DNA from: Butyricimonas virosa
GTDB lineage: Bacteria > Bacteroidota > Bacteroidia > Bacteroidales > Marinifilaceae
Reading direction: 5' to 3'
Assembly: GCF_025148635.1 (NCBI RefSeq)
Contig: NZ_CP102269.1
Coordinates: 372,001-436,000, forward strand
Length of the DNA stretch: 64,000 nt
Notes under the pieces: generated by a model
Seen by the model: only the letters and a program-made list of their open reading frames with translations
Told to the model about the DNA's origin: nothing
Database searches by the model: none
Made by a program: the position numbers and the translations under genes
Part shown: positions 23,552-32,514 of the stretch, piece by piece
Layout of the letters: the number at the start of each line of letters is the position of its first letter
How positions within the stretch are numbered: the stretch's first letter is position 1

Positions 23552-25762
23552 ATGAGAACACGACTCCTTCTACTCCTGCTTTATTTTATCGGTCTTTTGA
23601 CATCTTGCCAGAGAGAAAAAGAAACTCGAGTAACGGATTTTGTTGATCCATTCATCGGTACTGCCGGTCAAGGACATTGCTTTCCTGGGGCTACCGTCCC
23701 ATTTGGCGGAATTCAACTTAGTCCGGATAATCCAAGAAGTGGCTGGGAATGGTGTTCTGGTTATCATCATAGCGACAGTATTATATCCTCATTTTCCCAC
23801 TCGCATCTAAGCGGAACGGGAATCGGGGACTTACAAGACATCCGCTTGCTACCTGTTACGACCCGTCCGCAACCAGGAGAAAAAGCAATCGATTTCATCA
23901 TGAAAGGGTATGCCAAATTCTCTCATGCCAATGAAACGGCAGAACCGGGATATTATAGCGTGACCTTTGACAACGGGATTAAAACAGAGTTAACGGTAAC
24001 CTCACGTTGCGGGATGCACGCCTATCAATATCCGGTGAATTCAGTGCACGGGCTGACTCTTGACTTGACAACCGCACGCAACTGGGACCGAACCGTGATG
24101 ACCTCGATCAAGAAAATCAATAACCGAACCATACAAGGGTACCGGAAATCAACCGGATGGGCAAAGGAACATAACGTTTACTTCTTCATGGAATTCTCCC
24201 AAGATGTAGACATCTGGGCAGGAAATGACACCCTGAAATTATTAAAGAACGGGCAGAAGCTTGTTGCCAATCAAGGGTATGCATTCATTGACTTTGGAAC
24301 AACGACCAATAAGGTACTTGTAAAAGTAAGCCTTTCGTCCGCAAACTGCGAAGGAGCCGCTGCAAATCTAGATAAAGAACTGTCCCATTGGAGTTTCGAT
24401 AAAGTAAAACGCGAAGCAAAACAACAATGGAAACGCATTCTATCCAGGATTAAAGCAGAAGGTGCCAACAAAGAAGAAATGAGAGTTTTTTACACGGCAT
24501 TATACCATGCCTACTTGGCTCCCTATCTCTTTTCCGACGCACATGGGAACTACAAAGGACCGGACGGGGAGATTCACAGCGTGGGTAAAGCAAATCAATA
24601 CACCGTATTTTCATTGTGGGACACCTTCCGTGCCACCCACCCCCTGTTCACGATTACCCAGAAGACCAGGGTAAATGACATGATAAAATCATTTATCCGT
24701 CATTACGAGGCACACGGTTTACTCCCGAACTGGGAACTCATGGGTAACGAAAGTCACTGCATGATCGGAAATCACGCCATTCCCATCATCACGGAAGCTT
24801 ACTTGAAAGGCATTCGGGATTTCGATGTTGAAAAAGCCTATGAAGCCATGAAAGAAACGTCATTATCGCAAGGGAATGGGCTGGGACTCTTCAGAACCTA
24901 CAATTATATTCCTTGTGACTTAGAAAAAGAATCTGTTTCCAAGACTCTCGAATATGCCTACGATGACTGGTGTATGGCACAAATGGCAAAAGCCCTGAAT
25001 AAAGAAGACGACTACCTGTATTTTATGGAATCTTCTAAAAACTATAAAAACGTATTCGATTCCTCTACCGGATTCATGCGAGCCAAACTTTCCGACGGGA
25101 ACTGGAAAACACCATTTTCTCCGTTTGCCTCGGCTCACAGGGATGATGATTACACCGAAGGAAACGCATGGCAATATTCGTGGTTCGTACCACATGATGT
25201 GGAGGGGCTTATCGCATTACACGGGGGAAAAGTCGCTTTCGCTAATAAATTGGACAGCCTGTTCACCCTTCCCTCAATCATCGAGGGGGATAATGTTTCC
25301 CCAGACATTAGCGGGTTGATTGGACAATACGCCCAAGGAAACGAACCATCTCACCACGTGGCTTACCTATATAATTATACGGATACACCCTACAAAACAC
25401 AGTATTACGTGGACAGAATCAGACGGGAACTCTACACGGATCGTCCCGACGGAATTTGCGGCAATGAAGATTGCGGACAGATGTCTGCATGGTATATCTT
25501 TTCAGCCATGGGCTTCTATCCCGTGAACCCAAGCGACGGGAAATATCAATTGGGAACACCCATGTTCAAGAAAGTAACCATCAAACTGGGACAAGACCGC
25601 AAATTTGTTATCAAGGCAAACCGGGAGAATAACCAATATATCTACGTGAAGGAAGTGTTACTAAATGGAGAGAAACTCGATCGTACCTGGATTACTCATG
25701 ACGACATCATGAATGGCGGAGAATTGGAATTCGTGTTAACATCTAAAATTCCTCAAAAATAA
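23552..25762 (+). CDS. GH92-family alpha-mannosidase, lipoprotein
   Basis: The 736-residue protein has a lipoprotein signal peptide (LTSC, Cys19) and the GH92 fold: VDPFIGTAGQGHCFPGATVPFG at the start of the mature part, HSHLSGTG, AWQYSWFVPHDVEGL, GNEPSHHVAYLYN (with the general-acid Glu region) and CGNEDCGQMSAWYIFSAMGFYPV. GH92 enzymes are calcium-dependent exo-alpha-mannosidases acting on host or fungal mannans and N-glycans. The surface lipoprotein form fits outer-membrane or periplasmic action. It is followed closely by the cytidylyltransferase gene. Confidence 0.95.
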   Translation: MRTRLLLLLLYFIGLLTSCQREKETRVTDFVDPFIGTAGQGHCFPGATVPFGGIQLSPDNPRSGWEWCSGYHHSDSIISSFSHSHLSGTGIGDLQDIRLLPVTTRPQPGEKAIDFIMKGYAKFSHANETAEPGYYSVTFDNGIKTELTVTSRCGMHAYQYPVNSVHGLTLDLTTARNWDRTVMTSIKKINNRTIQGYRKSTGWAKEHNVYFFMEFSQDVDIWAGNDTLKLLKNGQKLVANQGYAFIDFGTTTNKVLVKVSLSSANCEGAAANLDKELSHWSFDKVKREAKQQWKRILSRIKAEGANKEEMRVFYTALYHAYLAPYLFSDAHGNYKGPDGEIHSVGKANQYTVFSLWDTFRATHPLFTITQKTRVNDMIKSFIRHYEAHGLLPNWELMGNESHCMIGNHAIPIITEAYLKGIRDFDVEKAYEAMKETSLSQGNGLGLFRTYNYIPCDLEKESVSKTLEYAYDDWCMAQMAKALNKEDDYLYFMESSKNYKNVFDSSTGFMRAKLSDGNWKTPFSPFASAHRDDDYTEGNAWQYSWFVPHDVEGLIALHGGKVAFANKLDSLFTLPSIIEGDNVSPDISGLIGQYAQGNEPSHHVAYLYNYTDTPYKTQYYVDRIRRELYTDRPDGICGNEDCGQMSAWYIFSAMGFYPVNPSDGKYQLGTPMFKKVTIKLGQDRKFVIKANRENNQYIYVKEVLLNGEKLDRTWITHDDIMNGGELEFVLTSKIPQK

Positions 25763-25779
25763 AAGGTTAAATCAAAAAA

Positions 25780-26472
25780 ATGAAAAATATCGGAGTAATC
25801 CTAGCCGGAGGTTCCGGACGACGGTTAGGAAGCGAGTTACCCAAACAATTCATCGTAATTGCCGGGAAAACCGTATTGGCACACACGCTTCACACGTTCG
25901 AAAAACAAAAACGTATTGATGAAATCATCATTGTCGTACACAAAGATTACATCGGGGAAACGGAAGAAATTGTTCGCCTTGAAGGATTTCAAAAAGTAAA
26001 ACACATTGTTCCGGGAGGCAAAGAACGATATCACTCCACCCTTGCCGCTTTAAACGTGTACAAGGAAGAGAAATGTAATTTGATCATCCACGACGCCGTT
26101 CGCCTGCTAGTCACGTCTCAAATCATAGATGACGTCATTAAAGCACTTGAAAGCCATGAAGCCTGTACCACGGCAATCCCTTCAACCGACACGATATTGC
26201 AAAGCGATACTTCTCGCCAATTCGTGAACAGCATTCCCGACCGTTCTACTCTCTTCCAAGTTCAGACCCCTCAAGGCTTCCATTCCGATATCCTAACGGA
26301 AGCCTATAACAAGGCTTTGACAGATCCCGAGTTCTTCAGCACGGATGATTGCGGAGTTGTCAAACGATACATGCCGGAGATACCCATTAAAATAACCAAA
26401 GGTTTACCATTTAATATTAAATTAACCTATAAAGAAGATATTTCTATCATAGAAAAGTTACTTTTGCCCTAG
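25780..26472 (+). CDS. ispD: IspD/TarI-family cytidylyltransferase
   Basis: The 230-residue enzyme shows GVILAGGSGRRLGSELPKQFI at the N-terminus, GGKERYHSTLAAL, LIIHDAVRLLV, PDRSTLFQVQTPQGF and STDDCGVVKRY, all shared by IspD (2-C-methyl-D-erythritol 4-phosphate) and TarI (ribitol 5-phosphate). IspD, for isoprenoid synthesis, is the default name. Because a CDP-alcohol phosphotransferase locus begins a few kb away and HDAVRLL departs slightly from the usual HDAxRPF, a polyol-phosphate substrate cannot be excluded. Confidence 0.75.
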   Translation: MKNIGVILAGGSGRRLGSELPKQFIVIAGKTVLAHTLHTFEKQKRIDEIIIVVHKDYIGETEEIVRLEGFQKVKHIVPGGKERYHSTLAALNVYKEEKCNLIIHDAVRLLVTSQIIDDVIKALESHEACTTAIPSTDTILQSDTSRQFVNSIPDRSTLFQVQTPQGFHSDILTEAYNKALTDPEFFSTDDCGVVKRYMPEIPIKITKGLPFNIKLTYKEDISIIEKLLLP

Positions 26473-26502
26473 CAAAAATAATGACGTGCGTAAAACAGCG
26501 GA

Positions 26503-27930
26503 ATGAAAAAAATATCATTATTAATATTGATCTCCCTACCATTTTTTTACTCGCAGGGACAAAAACGAAGTGTCGATTACAAAACTTCACTTACAGGATT
26601 CGTGGCAAACCAGAAAACATTACCCTTTTGGGCCATAAATAACAAACACGGCTTAATCCCCAATGGTAATGGGGCTCTACTGGAAATAGGTCTTTTCTCC
26701 GATTTCACCAATCGCCATAAAATCCAATTCGCTTATGGAATATCAGCTGCAGGATTTTTATCCCGTCCCGACAATAACGTCATTTTAGACCAACTTTATG
26801 CAAGTGCACGCTGGCGGAATCTTCGCCTAGACCTCGGAATGATTCATCCCAAGGAAGAATATAACGGTATTTCCTCTACGAACGGAAATTTCATCCGTTC
26901 CGGAAACTCCCGAACTTTCCCGGGATATAATTTGAATAGTGACTACATGAAAGTCCCCTGTACCAAAGGAATTTTATCTATTAAATTTAACTGGGCAGAC
27001 TACATGATGATTGACGATCGTTACGTGGAAGATACCCGTCTACATAACAAATCCGCTTTCTTAAAAATAAAGCCTCATCAACGCTGGGAAATCATTGTCG
27101 GCCTTGAACATTGGGCTCAATGGGCAGGAACCTCTCCCGATAGAGGCAAACAACCTTCATCATTCAAGGATTATATCCGGATCATTTGTGCCAAAGAAGG
27201 AGGAACCGGGGCCAGTGTAAGCGATTCGATTAACGCATTAGGAAATCACCTGGGAAGAGAACATTTGGCCATTAATTATTTGGCAGACAACTATATTTTA
27301 TCTTTCTACCACGACATCCCTTTTGAAGATGGTTCGGGTACGGATTTTCGCTCTTTCCCGGATGGAACTTATTGTTTCTATTATGGTTCCAAGAAAAAGG
27401 ATCAATGGATTACGGACGTTATTTACGAATTCTATTACACGAAATATCAATCCGGTTCCCGGCACGACCGTCCTGCAACTCCGGAAGAAATGGAAAAGCA
27501 AGACCCGAACAGTCATTTTTATGGCCGAAAAATCCTTGGTGGATGTGATAACTATTTCAACAACGGCGAATACAGAAGCGGATGGACCTTATACGAGAGA
27601 GTCATCGGTAGCCCATTCATGACACCCGGCCTTTCCGGAGGTATCACCCGAATCATCAACAACCGGGTGATAGCTCACCACATCGGGATGAAAGGTATGG
27701 CATGGCAAACCACTCCCTACAAACTCATGCTCTCCTATTCCAGGAATTACGGTACTTACGGGAATCCCATGAAAAAGAATCAATTCTCCGGGGCATTGGA
27801 AGTAACATTGCCATTCAAAAATTTACCGTTCGCGGTGGAAACAGGTATCTACGGTGATCTAGGAGACTTGTTCAAAGATAATTTCGGGTTCACGATTAAA
27901 CTTAGTCGCAAGGGTAAACTTATTAAATAA
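26503..27930 (+). CDS. Wzi-family capsule-assembly-like outer-membrane protein
   Basis: The 475-residue protein has a signal peptide (MKKISLLILISLPFFYSQGQ) and alternating beta-strand pattern through to a C-terminal strand, as in the Wzi capsule-assembly family, which anchors or organises surface polysaccharide. Segments NKHGLIPNGNGALLEIG and LYASARWRNLRLDLGMIHPKEE fit that family. It is the last gene of the ROK-GH92-ispD run and lies just before the surface-glycan locus on the other strand. Confidence 0.75.
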   Translation: MKKISLLILISLPFFYSQGQKRSVDYKTSLTGFVANQKTLPFWAINNKHGLIPNGNGALLEIGLFSDFTNRHKIQFAYGISAAGFLSRPDNNVILDQLYASARWRNLRLDLGMIHPKEEYNGISSTNGNFIRSGNSRTFPGYNLNSDYMKVPCTKGILSIKFNWADYMMIDDRYVEDTRLHNKSAFLKIKPHQRWEIIVGLEHWAQWAGTSPDRGKQPSSFKDYIRIICAKEGGTGASVSDSINALGNHLGREHLAINYLADNYILSFYHDIPFEDGSGTDFRSFPDGTYCFYYGSKKKDQWITDVIYEFYYTKYQSGSRHDRPATPEEMEKQDPNSHFYGRKILGGCDNYFNNGEYRSGWTLYERVIGSPFMTPGLSGGITRIINNRVIAHHIGMKGMAWQTTPYKLMLSYSRNYGTYGNPMKKNQFSGALEVTLPFKNLPFAVETGIYGDLGDLFKDNFGFTIKLSRKGKLIK

Positions 27931-28437
27931 CGAAAATCCAACACAAGCCATTGTCTTCATTTTACCCTATTTTAGGGAATTAAACTCTCGTAACAATCCC
28001 GTTTGTAGGGAAGTTCCCTTTTTATTTCTTCGATCTTGTATTTTTATCCCGAAGGCTCACCCCCACCGACGGGTGGTTCGAGTATACGGTGATCTGTCCC
28101 CGTAAAACGAGCATTTTGATGAAATTTCTATCTGATGTAACTATCATCTTGCAAGCAAATTGTTATAATAGACCAACCCGAATATTAACATTTACTATTT
28201 TAATCTAATATTTTACTATTACAATAGGAGAGGAATAGGAAAAGAATGGGAGCGGAATGGGAGCGGCTTACAATATGATAACAGCATTATAGCGTTTTGA
28301 TAACCATATTTCACATTAATTCAAACTGACTTCTTATTGAAAATCCCTAAAACGGTGAATATAGAAACACGAGTTTAGGGGTATTTTAAGGTAACAAATG
28401 AACTACTTAACATGAATTCGATATAAAACACGGTAAG
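27931..28437. other. Gene-free gap between the Wzi-like and ligase-like genes
   Basis: No reading frame of interest was found in these 507 bases. They contain GTAGGGAAGTTCCCTTTTTATTT (28005-28027, a weak terminator candidate for the plus strand), a purine-rich stretch at 28223-28266 including a two-copy 11-base repeat GAATGGGAGCG, and CCCTAAAAC (28345-28353) facing GTTTAGGG (28373-28380), which could end minus-strand transcription. None is strong. Confidence 0.5.
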
Positions 28438-29766
28438 TTATATCGAACTTTCGTCAAAAACAGATTTATCCTCAGAAAAATCTTCAAGCCGAACAAAAAG
28501 ATCCCCGTAAAAGCAAAACATAGCCAAAAAGAGTAGCATGAATAACCGGGAATTTGCCCAGGATAGGGTGACGCATGTATTACTCACGGTAAAGAATACA
28601 ATTAACATCGCAAAAATCAAGGAAGAAAATTTCTTTCTTCGAATCATACGATAAACCGGGGCCACAAATAAAAAGAGGACTAATGCCAGTCCGAATATTC
28701 CCCCTGTAATCCAGTATTGCAGGAAAGCATTATTCACATTATTATAGTTTGCAATATTCAAATCAGAACTTTCATACCATGCTTTAATCCGATGTTTCGT
28801 GCAGACCCCTAATCCCCATACCGAGAATTCATCCAGATGGCGAAAACTCTCCCGAATAAAAGCAACCCGGGGAACAATCGTTGCCCCCCTATATTCACCA
28901 CTCCGAACACTTTGAATCTCTGCTTCAATCTCTTGAATTCTCTTCTCGTACATGGCCAAATCCGTCAATAACGAAAAGCCACACACGCAAACCAACAATC
29001 CGGCAATAAGTCCATAACGCATACGAAGAGAAAATTTTCGGAACAAACATACATTTAAAATCAAGAAACCAGTTAGAAAGCCTAAAATAGACGATTTGGT
29101 AACAGTGAAAGAAAGAAATAATACCAGCATCAAAAACATAAAGCCACAAAACACCTTCATCTTCCACCCTTTCACACTAATCACTAACAAATAGGAAGCT
29201 AAAGAGGCTATTGCAATGATCATTGCTTGTATCTCTAACCAGAACTTACTACCTAATACATCCCGATTTACCCCAAAACGCATATTATAAATCCAACTTA
29301 ATGTATCTGCTGGAGCTGAAAATAGTTGTGTTCCCGTCAATGAAAAGAATATATATATATTTAGTAACACACATCCCAAACAGAAAAAAAACAGAAACCG
29401 TTTCAACAATTCTGGTGTAATCCAATTCTTAAACGTTGAAACATACATCGGAACAAGTATAAAATTCAACAATAAAACCTCAAAAGTCCCGAAACTGGGA
29501 GGCGCAATCGGCTCGTCTTTCAAAAGAACAACCAGTGTATGTAAAGAGAAATAAATCAAGAAAGCCACGTTAATCCTAATATACCACCGGACACCTCGCA
29601 AATTCTGAAGCATCTCTTTCCCATTTATCCCAAACAAGACCATCATAAAAGCCAACAGGACAAAATTAAATACATTCCCGTACAATGGCGCTAAACTTCC
29701 CAACAAGAAAGCGACAAGCAGGAAAAAATATTGTTGAAATTTCACTACTAGATTCATAACACTCAT
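28438..29766 (-). CDS. O-antigen ligase-like membrane protein, copy 1 (catalytic His replaced)
   Basis: The 442-residue protein has about ten to twelve membrane helices and the large periplasmic loop typical of the WaaL/Wzy superfamily. Its first 110 residues are almost identical to the next gene (29839-31161), while the rest is diverged. In the conserved loop motif the sibling reads NVHNSF; here it reads NVNNAF, so the His at position 345 that is needed in WaaL-type ligases is Asn. It may therefore be a polymerase-like variant or inactive. It is the last gene of the minus-strand run. Confidence 0.8.
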   Translation of the reverse strand: MSVMNLVVKFQQYFFLLVAFLLGSLAPLYGNVFNFVLLAFMMVLFGINGKEMLQNLRGVRWYIRINVAFLIYFSLHTLVVLLKDEPIAPPSFGTFEVLLLNFILVPMYVSTFKNWITPELLKRFLFFFCLGCVLLNIYIFFSLTGTQLFSAPADTLSWIYNMRFGVNRDVLGSKFWLEIQAMIIAIASLASYLLVISVKGWKMKVFCGFMFLMLVLFLSFTVTKSSILGFLTGFLILNVCLFRKFSLRMRYGLIAGLLVCVCGFSLLTDLAMYEKRIQEIEAEIQSVRSGEYRGATIVPRVAFIRESFRHLDEFSVWGLGVCTKHRIKAWYESSDLNIANYNNVNNAFLQYWITGGIFGLALVLFLFVAPVYRMIRRKKFSSLIFAMLIVFFTVSNTCVTLSWANSRLFMLLFLAMFCFYGDLFVRLEDFSEDKSVFDESSI

Positions 29767-29838
29767 TTATAACACAAATATAAATGATTTGCCTTATACT
29801 GCCATCAAGTACATAAAATATGTTGTAAATGAATTTTA

Positions 29839-31161
29839 TTACAGACACATTGAACTATCACCTCTTTCCAGTTGCCAGAAAACATCACCATAAAAATAAA
29901 ACATACCTAACAAAAATAAAATCATTAATCTTGAATTATTTAATGCTAACAAAATACATGTATTATTCATCACAAACATCACAACAAGTAAAGCACATAT
30001 TAACCAAGAAATTCTCCGGGTTCTAAACATACGATAAAAAGGAGCGCAAAAAAGAAATACTATCATTGCCAAGCCCAAAATTCCACCTTGAATCCAATAA
30101 TGTATAAATGAATTATGCACATTGGTAAATGCCCCTAATCCATCTTCCGAAGACTGAAGCCAGTTATTTACTCTATGTTTAGCATATATACCTAATCCCC
30201 AGACACCGAATTCATCAACATGCATAAAACTTTCTCGGATCAAACCGATACGAGGGGCTATCGTTCCTCCTTCATATATCCCCCGTTTTACATTTTCAAT
30301 TTCTCTCACGACCTCCTCTGCTCGCTCTTCATATTTTCCCTTTAAACCATCAAACACGAAAATTCCAAATACAGGTACTAACAACACAATTCCGATAAGT
30401 ATTGCCGAACGCACCCGGAACGAACTATGTTTAAAGAGATAAAAGTTCATGATCCCGAAACCTAAAATAAAAGCTAAAATACCAGCTTTAGTTACTGTAA
30501 ACGACAAAAAAATCGTAAGCAATAAAAACATTACTCCTAAAAGAACTTTTACCCCTTTGTACCTACAAGTAAAAATCAAGAAGTAAGAAATTAATGCGGT
30601 CAAGGCTATATAAAGTGTTTGGGGTTCCAGATACAAATTACCCCCTAAAAAACCCAGCTTATTTCCACCCAAACGATTTGTATACAAAAAATTAATCGCA
30701 CATGAAGTATCTGTAAATAAACTAATCCCGACAAGATCAAAAATGACATACATATTTAATAGCAAACATCCAGTACAAAACAAGAAAAGAAAACATATAA
30801 GTAAACGGGGAGTCAACCATTCTTTTAAAGAAACAACATATATCGGAACAAGTATAAAATTCAACAATAAAACCTCAAAAGTCCCAAAACTAGGAGGAGT
30901 TATCGCCTCTTCTTTCAAAAGAACAACCAGTGTATGTAAAGAGAAATAAATCAAAAAAGCCACGTTAATCCCAATATATCCCCGAGCATGTCGCAAATTC
31001 TGCAACATCTCTTTCCTGTTTATACCAAACAAGACCATCATAAAAACCAACAGGACAAAATTAAATACATTCCCGTACAATGGCGCTAAACTTCCCAACA
31101 AGAAAGCGACAAGCTGGAAAAAATATTGTTGAAATTTCACTACTAGATTCATAACACTCAT
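29839..31161 (-). CDS. O-antigen ligase-like membrane protein, copy 2
   Basis: The 440-residue polytopic protein belongs to the same superfamily and keeps the loop motif NVHNSFIHYWIQGG with His349. Such proteins join lipid-linked polysaccharide to lipid A-core in the periplasm, or polymerise O-units; which applies here is unknown. The N-terminal coding region (about 30840-31161) and the matching part of copy 1 (about 29445-29766) differ at only scattered bases, indicating duplication plus later gene conversion or domain exchange. Confidence 0.85.
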   Translation of the reverse strand: MSVMNLVVKFQQYFFQLVAFLLGSLAPLYGNVFNFVLLVFMMVLFGINRKEMLQNLRHARGYIGINVAFLIYFSLHTLVVLLKEEAITPPSFGTFEVLLLNFILVPIYVVSLKEWLTPRLLICFLFLFCTGCLLLNMYVIFDLVGISLFTDTSCAINFLYTNRLGGNKLGFLGGNLYLEPQTLYIALTALISYFLIFTCRYKGVKVLLGVMFLLLTIFLSFTVTKAGILAFILGFGIMNFYLFKHSSFRVRSAILIGIVLLVPVFGIFVFDGLKGKYEERAEEVVREIENVKRGIYEGGTIAPRIGLIRESFMHVDEFGVWGLGIYAKHRVNNWLQSSEDGLGAFTNVHNSFIHYWIQGGILGLAMIVFLFCAPFYRMFRTRRISWLICALLVVMFVMNNTCILLALNNSRLMILFLLGMFYFYGDVFWQLERGDSSMCL

Positions 31162-31284
31162 TTACACCATAAATTGCTGATATTTCCACTTACACAACCA
31201 AGGAGCCCCTATATAATCATAATTCAAGGTACACCAATACGTCAACTCATCACGAAAAACAAATGCATCTATCAGAACGATCTT
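31162..31284 (-). pseudogene. Relic of a DUF5672-type glycosyltransferase
   Basis: In the gap between the ligase-like gene and the GT9 gene, one minus-strand frame reads KIVLIDAFVFRDELTYWC followed by LNYDYIGAPWLCKWKYQ and a stop at 31162. The DAFVFRDELxYWC...YDYIGAPW block is the central signature of DUF5672 proteins, which are about 250-280 residues long. There is no start codon in frame (a stop lies at 31297-31299), and both ends are missing. It overlaps the last codons of the GT9 gene, marking an old recombination joint. Confidence 0.7.
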
Positions 31285-32261
31285 CCTTGTTGGGTATCAT
31301 TTCTATCTTTCTTTCTATTCATTAATAACTCCACGTTCCTATAAATAATTTCCGGAGTAATATTCTTTATATAATCAGCCTCATTGATCAGGTTGTTTTC
31401 AATCTTCAAGAATACACCCGTTTGGCTCCTCGGGAGAATCGTGGACGTGGGGCTGGTTGACAATCCCAAGAGCGCAATAAATGCAGTTTTTACTGCCGCC
31501 GCAATATGCATGGCTGCCGAATCTATCGTTATCAATATATCCATATTCGCAATACTCGTCACCAATTCCCCCACAGAAGTTTTTCCAGACAAGTCTAACA
31601 CATTATCAATCATAGCTTGTCGCACATAAGAAGACTGCACAACAGCATCATTTGAATCACCAATGAATACTAAATTATAATTCCGCAACATTCTCAACAG
31701 TACAATAGCCTGTTCCTCCGGATAACGTCGAAACCTTTTATTTGTTCCACCTAGATACAAACCTATGACAGGATTATTATTCGCAAAATGGAAATTACAT
31801 TCTTGTTTATAATACAATTTCAAGGTAGGTAAACAAGTGAACTTATTTCCCAACCATTCATTAACAAGCATTGCATATCGATTAATATAGTGAACATTAC
31901 GATTCAACGGACGTTTAAAATTCAATAGAAACCCTCTCCCCTCATTTTCATAACCAACAAGTCGTTTCACCAATGCAAGCCTCAATAACAATGCCGTCAT
32001 AAACGTATTGGTAAACAAAATACCCAAATCATACCTGTTTCTCAATATAACAAAAATATTTCTGAAATAATTCTTCTTCCTCTTATTCGAAACAATTATG
32101 TAAGAAATTCTAGGATCATACTCGAACAATTCTTTCAAGAAAGAAGGTCCCAACAAGGTAATTCGTGCTTGAGGAAAAACTTGCCTGATTAATTCAATTG
32201 CTGGAATTGTATTGATTGAATCCCCGATAAAATTAGGCATACAGATAATAATCCTCTTCAT
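31272..32261 (-). CDS. GT9 heptosyltransferase-like glycosyltransferase
   Basis: The 329-residue enzyme begins KRIIICMPNFIGDSINTIPAIELIR, the GT9 N-terminal motif, and has VIGLYLGGTNKRFRRYP and DILITIDSAAMHIAAA in the nucleotide-sugar-binding half. GT9 enzymes add heptose or similar sugars to the LPS inner core in the cytosol. It is divergent from the TagB/F-like gene at 32515; the intervening region carries the inverted-repeat promoter segment, and in the present orientation no clear TAnnTTTG box points toward this gene. Confidence 0.88.
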   Translation of the reverse strand: MKRIIICMPNFIGDSINTIPAIELIRQVFPQARITLLGPSFLKELFEYDPRISYIIVSNKRKKNYFRNIFVILRNRYDLGILFTNTFMTALLLRLALVKRLVGYENEGRGFLLNFKRPLNRNVHYINRYAMLVNEWLGNKFTCLPTLKLYYKQECNFHFANNNPVIGLYLGGTNKRFRRYPEEQAIVLLRMLRNYNLVFIGDSNDAVVQSSYVRQAMIDNVLDLSGKTSVGELVTSIANMDILITIDSAAMHIAAAVKTAFIALLGLSTSPTSTILPRSQTGVFLKIENNLINEADYIKNITPEIIYRNVELLMNRKKDRNDTQQGRSF

Positions 32262-32271
32262 CTTGATTTAT

Positions 32272-32438
32272 AATAAATGTTCATTTAATCATATAAAATA
32301 ACGAATTTCATCACGATCTCATACAACAAGACTAAATAGCTAATGTTCAATCAGCTACGAACTACAAAAAAGATAGAGAAAAAGATTGTGTTAGCCGAAA
32401 ATGATGTATATTTGCATATCAATAAACGAACATTTATT
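32272..32438. promoter_or_regulatory. Promoter between inverted repeats, divergent LPS genes (possible invertible promoter)
   Basis: AATAAATGTTCATTTAAT (32272-32289) matches the reverse complement of 32421-32438 (AATAAATGTTCGTTTATT) at 16 of 18 positions. Just inside the right repeat is TATATTTG (32407-32414), preceded by TTG (32386-32388) 18 bases away, pointing to the gene at 32515. No equivalent box points left to the GT9 gene. The right repeat is part of a longer palindrome (ATCAATAAA, 6 bases, TTTATTGAT at 32418-32441). The core resembles the repeat pair at 14893-15057. Operators for a TetR-like repressor are the alternative. Confidence 0.55.
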
Positions 32439-32514
32439 GATAGCATATAGACATTCATTAAGTGCTATGTATCAGCTAATTATTTTTCAATTAACCTGTT
32501 TCTAAAAATCACAC

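Noticed and set aside
28223..28266. Purine-rich tandem repeat as a mobile element end or CRISPR
   Set aside because: Only two 11-base copies, no spacers, no terminal inverted repeats and no transposase.
27931..28437. A tRNA or small gene in the gap before the ligase-like genes
   Set aside because: GGTTCGAGT near 28074 recalls a T-loop, but no cloverleaf or anticodon arm could be built around it.
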